Below, one piece after another: positions 59,255-64,000 of a DNA stretch of 64,000 nt. The notes below the pieces were generated by a model. It was not told the origin of the DNA, did not search any database, and saw only the letters and a program-made list of their open reading frames with translations. Source of the stretch: Globodera rostochiensis (lineage: Eukaryota > Nematoda > Chromadorea > Rhabditida > Heteroderidae); the NCBI GenBank assembly GCA_018350325.1, contig JAEVLN010000012.1:1695991-1759990 (forward strand). The letters run 5' to 3'. The position numbers and the translations under genes were made by a program. How positions within the stretch are numbered: the stretch's first letter is position 1; every line of letters starts with the position of its first letter.

Positions 59255-60135
59255 GTGCGTCAACAAAAACTCAATTTTTATTTCATTTACACTCAAAAAG
59301 CGAAAAATGTATTTGGAAAGAAAATTTGTAAATGTGTTGTGTGAATAAATTAACAAAAACGTGGACATATTGTAGACAGAGAGAGAGTGACCGACACAAA
59401 TTATAGGCGATTTGAATGGGAGGGGCGGAGGGAAGTGGGGGAGGAAACCGGCATCAGCCCGAACATATCAAAGTTGGGGGAGGCTGAAGATGATGGAGGA
59501 GGAGGAGGGAGGAGGAAGAAAAGAAAATAATATATATGGACACGCACACTTTACAAAGTGATCATTGTGGGGTTGGGGGGGGGTCGGCATAGAGCGGTTT
59601 TGTGTTTATGTGAATTTCCCATTTTAACATGGGGCGAGGGGGGGGGTGGAGACGAAAGATCCCAGACAATAAAAATATATGTATAAAAAACAATGCGTTT
59701 GAGCAACAAAATAAAAATTAAAAAAAAAACAATGATTTGTGCGGACAGTGTGGAAGTTGGTTGCAGGGGAAGAAGGAAGGGGAAGGGCCATACTTTCAGG
59801 TCGGAGGTTTATGAGCGCCATATGTAAAAAGATCCAAAACACAAAAAATAGTTAATGAGGTCCTCAGGTATCGCCGAGCCGCCAAGCCAAACCGAGCCGA
59901 GGGTGTTCAGCGCGTTCCGATTTTCCGATTCCGACTTCTAAAAAGAACGAATTTTTAGATGGATACATACCCAAAATGCAACAACACACAGATTTGGCCT
60001 ATATAATCCTTCCTTTGTTCATGGCTTGCATTAGGCAAATTAAAATTTATTCTCTAAAACAAATACCCGGGGGGGGGGAAGTCCCGAATCTCAGAGATAA
60101 CATTGAGAAAATCTCGAAACAAAATTACCCTTATT
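59255..60135. other. Spacer with purine-rich stretches
   Basis: GGAGGA-rich patch at 59490-59520, G runs at 59575-59583 and 59638-59646 and 60069-60078. No exon recognised; 3' flanks of two convergent genes. Confidence 0.6.
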
Positions 60136-61093
60136 TCAAGCGACCGCGGTCAACGAGGATCCACCGGCGCCGCCACCGCTGCTGGCAGCCGGCGATGTCG
60201 ACGCATTTTGTGTCGGCATCGCCTCGCCACTTTTGCCACTTTCCGTGCCGATGCCATTGTGCAACATTTTCTTTGTCTGTTGCCGTTGCAGTTGCTGCTG
60301 CTGCTGCTGCTGCTGTTCATCACAGTGGCCATCAGCCGCCCCAACAGCAGCGATCCATCCGTTCCTCTTGGGGTGAAGCGGCGATGCGGCCATCACTTCG
60401 GCAGATGCTGCTGCCGCTTTCAGCGATGCCTTCTTGCTCAGAATGTTGTGCCGCATCCGCTCCCGAACCTTCACACTGCTAGTGGTGGTGGTGGTGGTGG
60501 TGGTGCTGTTGTTGTTGTTCATGCTCATCATCGGCGGCGGAGTGTTGGCGTCGTCGTTCATGCGGGGTCGCTTCTCCACCGGCAGTTCATCAACAGACTG
60601 TTGGGAGAGGAGAGCGTGTGAATTGTGAAAGAAATTGCCCAAAACCGAACCCTCTGTTTTGTACTGAACTGCCTGAGCCCTTTTTTCATATAAATCCATG
60701 GCCTACCCCAACTGAAGCGTCAGGAGTGCGCGTGACGGTCCGTCTTCCGCCCCCTCCCGCGTGGCCATTCGATTCGTCGTAGTGATTATTGTTGTTGTTA
60801 TTGCTGTTGTTGTTGCTGTGCACTCGCTTCCGTTTGTTCGTATCCGCTTTGTCATCGTTGTCGACATGGTCATGCCCACAGGCGTTGGCATTTTCGTCCT
60901 TCTTCTCCTGCTTCACCATCACCATTGGCGGCACATAAACGGTGGCGGCGGCGGCGGCAAAAGTGATTGGATGTGGCGGCGCAAGACGAAGCGGAAGAAG
61001 TTCCAGTTGCCGCTTTTGTTGTTGTTGCTGCTGGTTGAAGGAGACATTGCAGGTACCATTGAACAGAGCATTACGGTCCGAGCTGTACAACAT
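60136..61093 (-). CDS. Q/N-rich protein, probably nuclear, unrecognised
   Basis: Two exons on the minus strand. The first opens MLYSSDRNALFNGTC at 61093 and runs through a Gln tract, a region with VPPMVMVKQEKKDEN, a NKRKRVHS basic cluster that could be a nuclear signal, an Asn tract and TRTPDASVG. The intron (about 60703-60669) uses GTAGGCC and GGCTCAG and leads to AVQYKTEGSVLGNFFHNSH, LPVEKRPRMND, a Thr tract, VKVRERMRHNILSKKASLKAA, a Gln tract and a Ser/Gly-rich end. The stop is at 60136. No domain is recognised. It lies 345 bp downstream of the ARID1-like gene, from which it is separated by a tRNA-Ala on the other strand, so I treat it as an independent gene. Confidence 0.5.
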
Positions 61094-61229
61094 TTTTGAT
61101 TAAAACACAAAGCCAATTTATTGTGGAATTTTGTCGTCTGCTTGGAACCAATTGGTTCGGTTATCAATTCCAATGTTATATTGAAAAGTTGCACTAGGGT
61201 GTATCGACAGACAGGGCTGTACAATGTCT

Positions 61230-61301
61230 GGGGATGTAACTCAGTGGTAGAGTGCTCGCTTCGCATGCGAGAAGTCCGGGGTTCAACTCCCCGCATCTCC
61301 A
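61230..61301 (+). tRNA. tRNA-Ala (CGC)
   Basis: Acceptor GGGGATG pairs with CATCTCC (one G-U), anticodon stem CTCGC/GCGAG around TTCGCAT (anticodon CGC), T arm CGGGG-TTCAACT-CCCCG. Complete cloverleaf. Confidence 0.94.
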
Positions 61302-61437
61302 AATATTTTTTTGCGAATTTAAATCAAACAAAAATTAATAATCGTCGTTTCCAAAATTACCAATTTTAAACAAAAATTCAATTTTTAACCTTTTTAAAAG
61401 AGGTTCCCCCCCCCCGTCCATATTTTTTTTTTGTGGC

Positions 61438-64000
61438 CTACCCTAGCATAAACGGGGCGGGCGCCAAACATTCTGTCGCCTTGCGCTCGACGTCCTCGCC
61501 GACCACCGGCGGTGGGCCCGACGGCAAATGCCCTTCCTTCCGCGCCTGGTCCGCTGTCGTCGTCGTGCCACCACTCTCGCCGCCGCCCCGCTTGGCCTCC
61601 GCCGCCGAAACGGAATCGCGTTGAATTTCAAACAAAATGTTGGCCACCATGGCAGCCACACGGAGGTCCATCTGCAACACACAAAATTGCGCATTCATAG
61701 AAAATAATATTAATATTTTCCACAAAAAGTTTTGGGGGGGTATTTACCCTTTACAAAAACAACAAATAACCGTAATGGGTTTCTTCGAATTAAAGTCCAA
61801 AACCGAACGGATTAAATTTAAATTCCTACAAAATGGGAGACAGTGAATTGGAGGAGGCGATGTTGGAGTCGTCTGAAGTGCTCCCGGCATTGTTCGTGCT
61901 TCGCAATTTGTACCATTATTGTGGTGGCCCGGCGGAGCATCCCAACGGAAGTGCCAATAATTTCCGGATTCTCGCGCAACGCGTGCATTCCTTGCTGTTG
62001 CACAATCTATAAAAGATTGTCAACAAATTGAACTTTTATCATTAAATTCCATTAATTGAGACTCCGTCGGAGTCCACAACCAGCAGCAAATGTGCCGTCC
62101 GATTTACCTGGGTCATGTTGGCATCGGCCGCCTCCAAAAAGGAGACCAAATGCTCCAACAACGGCGTTTCCACAGCGGCAACGTAACATGCCGGCTCACT
62201 AGCGGCACACACCGCGTTAAGAATAACAATGGCAAATTCTCTGCAAAATGATGACAAATTACATAAACCGCATTCAAAAAGTGAGAAAATGGGGGGAAAA
62301 CGCGGGAGGGACGGAAAGGGAATGACGTTAATTTTGTTAGACTGCTTGATGATGATGATGATCATGTTTAAGTTTGCCGGTGGTAACTAATGATTCAGAA
62401 AAAAAATGCTCACCGAACGGGCGGCTCCTCGCAGATTTGGGCGCACAACAAACGCACAAACGCCTCCAGCCGAAGCCACGAGCCGGTGGAGACCAAAAGG
62501 TCAACGTTGCGTTCCATCACAGACATTTTGCACAGAATTTCCAACGCATAATGCCGGGGCGACACGGCACCAAACGGCGGCAACGGGTCCCGAGCCTGCA
62601 CATCGGACGACACGGACCAGTGGAGAAGGGCGTCAAAGATGGGCCACGAGATGGCACTGTCCACATCGAACAGGTCAAGATGCGCAGAAAGTTGTGCCAT
62701 GATGACGAACGCGTCGTCCCTCAGCTGGTTGGCCACCTCCAAGAGCCATTTCCGGGGAGTGTCCACCTCAGCGGGCACCGCAGCAGCCGTCTGCTGCTGC
62801 GGCTTGGCCATGTCGTCCGTTGCTTTCTCCACCGCCCGTTCCATATCACTGGAAATGCCTTCGGACGACGATTGTTGTTGTTGTTGTTGTTTTTGTTGTT
62901 CTTCTTTGGCCAAATGCTTTTGCTCCGTTTCTTCGTCCTTCATCTTCAAAACAATGTCCGGAGAATGGTGTTGCTTCCCTCGAGAAGCCTGCTCCGTGTT
63001 CGTCTTCCTTTTCCGCTCCGTCCCATCAACCATTAGCATCATCAGCACGGACAGCAGCCGTAGAAGTTTTCCGTGCGCTCCCAACGTTCGCTCGTGGCCA
63101 GGCAGAAAGGCGTAGCCCCTTAGTATGTTGGCCAACGCCAAGCACTGCTCCATGAGCGCGCCCATTCGTTCGTCCGCATGGGCATCCTGCAACACAACAG
63201 GTCGCGCCAACAACGTAAAGTGTTCGCTGCCGTTGCATTTGCTGTTGTTGATATGCCAACGATTGCAAGAGCAGGAATCGTCCCCATCGTCGGCACGGTG
63301 TAAAAACAGACGGGCACGACGAGGCACGGCACTCTGGACGGGGATGGGTCAAATAATTGCGCCAAAAACATGTCCAAACACCCCCCACCTCCTCCTCGAT
63401 CTCCTCCGCAGTTTCGCCTCTTTTTTTCAGCTCCTGCTGCTTTTCTTTCTCCCAAAACTCTTTTGTCTGCTTTCTCTCTTCCTCTGCTCCATTAGCCTTC
63501 GAGCCGAACCCGTTCGCCCGTCTGCGGGGTTCCCCTCCTGCGCCTCGCACATTGCCCAACACCGACTGTCGAACGCGTTCCACAAAGTGCAGAAACGGCA
63601 CTTCCTCATCCTTAAACATTTTGTAATAATCGATTGTTCTGTTCCATGGCCAGCATTAAAACTTCGAGTAATTAGTTTTCAAACAAAAGTTCAAATTTCC
63701 TTTTTTTCAAAAATTAACGCCGCCCGACCAAACTGCTCAATTGGCACACCTTCGCTTCCCCGTCGTTTTGCAGCTCTCGGACCAACGCCGGAGGCAGCAC
63801 TTCTCCGGCGGCTGAGTCCAATTTCACCCGTCGGCCAAGTCGGGACACCATCGTGAAATTGTTGCTGTTGTTGGTGGTGGTGCAGATGATGCCGTTCTGC
63901 TGGGGTTGTTGCTGCTGACGGTGCTGCTGCGGACGTCCGTTAGGCGTCATAACAAAAGTGCCCCGCGGCGTCGTCGTCAAAGGCAAATTGGGCACAAGCA
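61438..64000 (-). CDS. ARID1/BAF250 (Osa, let-526-like) SWI/SNF subunit, C-terminal part
   Basis: Core subunit of the BAF chromatin-remodelling complex; the gene runs off the window at its 5' side, so the ARID domain is not seen. Minus-strand exons hold the BAF250 C-terminal armadillo-like domain: EQCLALANILRGYAFLPGHE, LLRLLSVLMMLMVDGTERK, QLSAHLDLFDVDSAISWPIF, DALLHWSVSSDVQARDPLPP, RHYALEILCKMSVMERNVDL, REFAIVILNAVC, LLEHLVSFLEAADANM, MLRRATTIMVQIAKHEQCRE and RVAAMVANILFEIQRD, in the order known from human ARID1A. An extra Gln-rich insert (near 62880) separates two parts of the domain. Upstream exons (63026-63619 and 63714-64000) carry an acidic coiled coil (EEERKQTKEFWEKEKQQEL) and a Gln-rich linker. 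The intron near 63392-63333 removes a GTGGGGG segment and restores frame. Stop at 61438-61440. Confidence 0.9.

Noticed and set aside
60136..61440. Q/N-rich gene as extra 3' exons of the ARID1-like gene
   Set aside because: The BAF250 domain is complete and followed by a stop, the next block begins with its own ATG, and a tRNA gene lies between them.
1..64000. CRISPR arrays, bacterial operons, prophage or plant-cell-wall-degrading enzyme genes
   Set aside because: None found; all recognisable genes are intron-rich eukaryotic genes, and the tandem arrays lack the repeat-spacer layout.

Overview
The window is nuclear DNA from a nematode, most likely a tylenchid plant parasite of the cyst-nematode type (Globodera/Heterodera). 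The evidence is mixed. All protein genes are split into many short exons by small introns. Several recognisable genes have their best-remembered relatives in Caenorhabditis-type gene sets (phf-5, rpl-17, spt-4, ari-1, a tiam-1-like Rac GEF with an EVH1 domain). One gene (7086-8293, minus) belongs to an F-box-like family that I know as greatly expanded in cyst nematodes. At least two introns use GC donors (in the ariadne and HscB-like genes), a habit I recall as unusually common in Globodera. Non-coding DNA is full of G or C homopolymer runs of 8 to 19 bases. No bacterial, viral or effector-type gene is evident.

Layout. 1-2.0 kb: no gene seen. 2.0-6.8 kb (+): tailless-type nuclear receptor with a tRNA-Thr in an intron. 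7.1-8.3 kb (-): F-box-like gene. 8.5-9.0 kb: inverted-repeat element. 9.3-12.7 kb (+): FRMD8-like FERM protein. 14.1-19.4 kb (+): TIAM-like Rac exchange factor whose first intron is occupied by a GATC-rich satellite and whose later intron holds a MITE-like insertion. 20.5-22.0 kb (+): phosphoglycolate/glycerol-phosphate phosphatase. 22.4-23.4 kb: broken PP1-type phosphatase inside duplicated repeats. 23.7-26.5 kb: three tRNA-Phe copies, one tRNA-Gln and spt-4 (+). 25.8-29.2 kb (-): ariadne RBR ubiquitin ligase. 29.86-30.08 kb: a small transposon with an exact 8-bp target duplication. 30.2-31.1 kb (-): HscB-type iron-sulfur co-chaperone. 32.1-35.0 kb (+): G3BP. 36.6-45.4 kb (+): ctf-18, phosducin-like and nprl-3, closely spaced and probably co-transcribed. 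45.8-47.4 kb (-): rpl-17 and phf-5, also tandem. 47.7-48.8 kb: second truncated PP1 copy next to a repeat related to that of the first copy. 49.3-50.1 kb (+): small cysteine-rich membrane protein. 51.9-56.4 kb (+): unrecognised multi-exon gene or genes, split by a 16-copy satellite. 57.5-59.3 kb (+): TMEM186-like mitochondrial protein. 60.1-61.1 kb (-): Q/N-rich protein of unknown role. 61.2 kb: tRNA-Ala. 61.4 kb to the window edge (-): C-terminal half of an ARID1/BAF250 (let-526-like) SWI/SNF subunit.

Most genes are conserved housekeeping or regulatory genes with unrelated jobs: transcription (SPT4, ARID1, nuclear receptor), splicing (PHF5A), translation (RPL17), stress granules (G3BP), TORC1 control (NPRL3), replication clamp loading (CTF18), mitochondrial Fe-S and complex I assembly (HscB, TMEM186). 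The unusual content lies in the non-coding DNA. At least three loci carry satellites of related CTCGGG/GATCGAG composition, two of them with AGAGCCCG-like ends. Small inverted-repeat transposons sit in introns and spacers. Two PP1-like fragments 25 kb apart lie beside members of one repeat family. Exon coordinates quoted below were read by eye from splice signals and reading-frame continuity; 5' ends are the weakest part.
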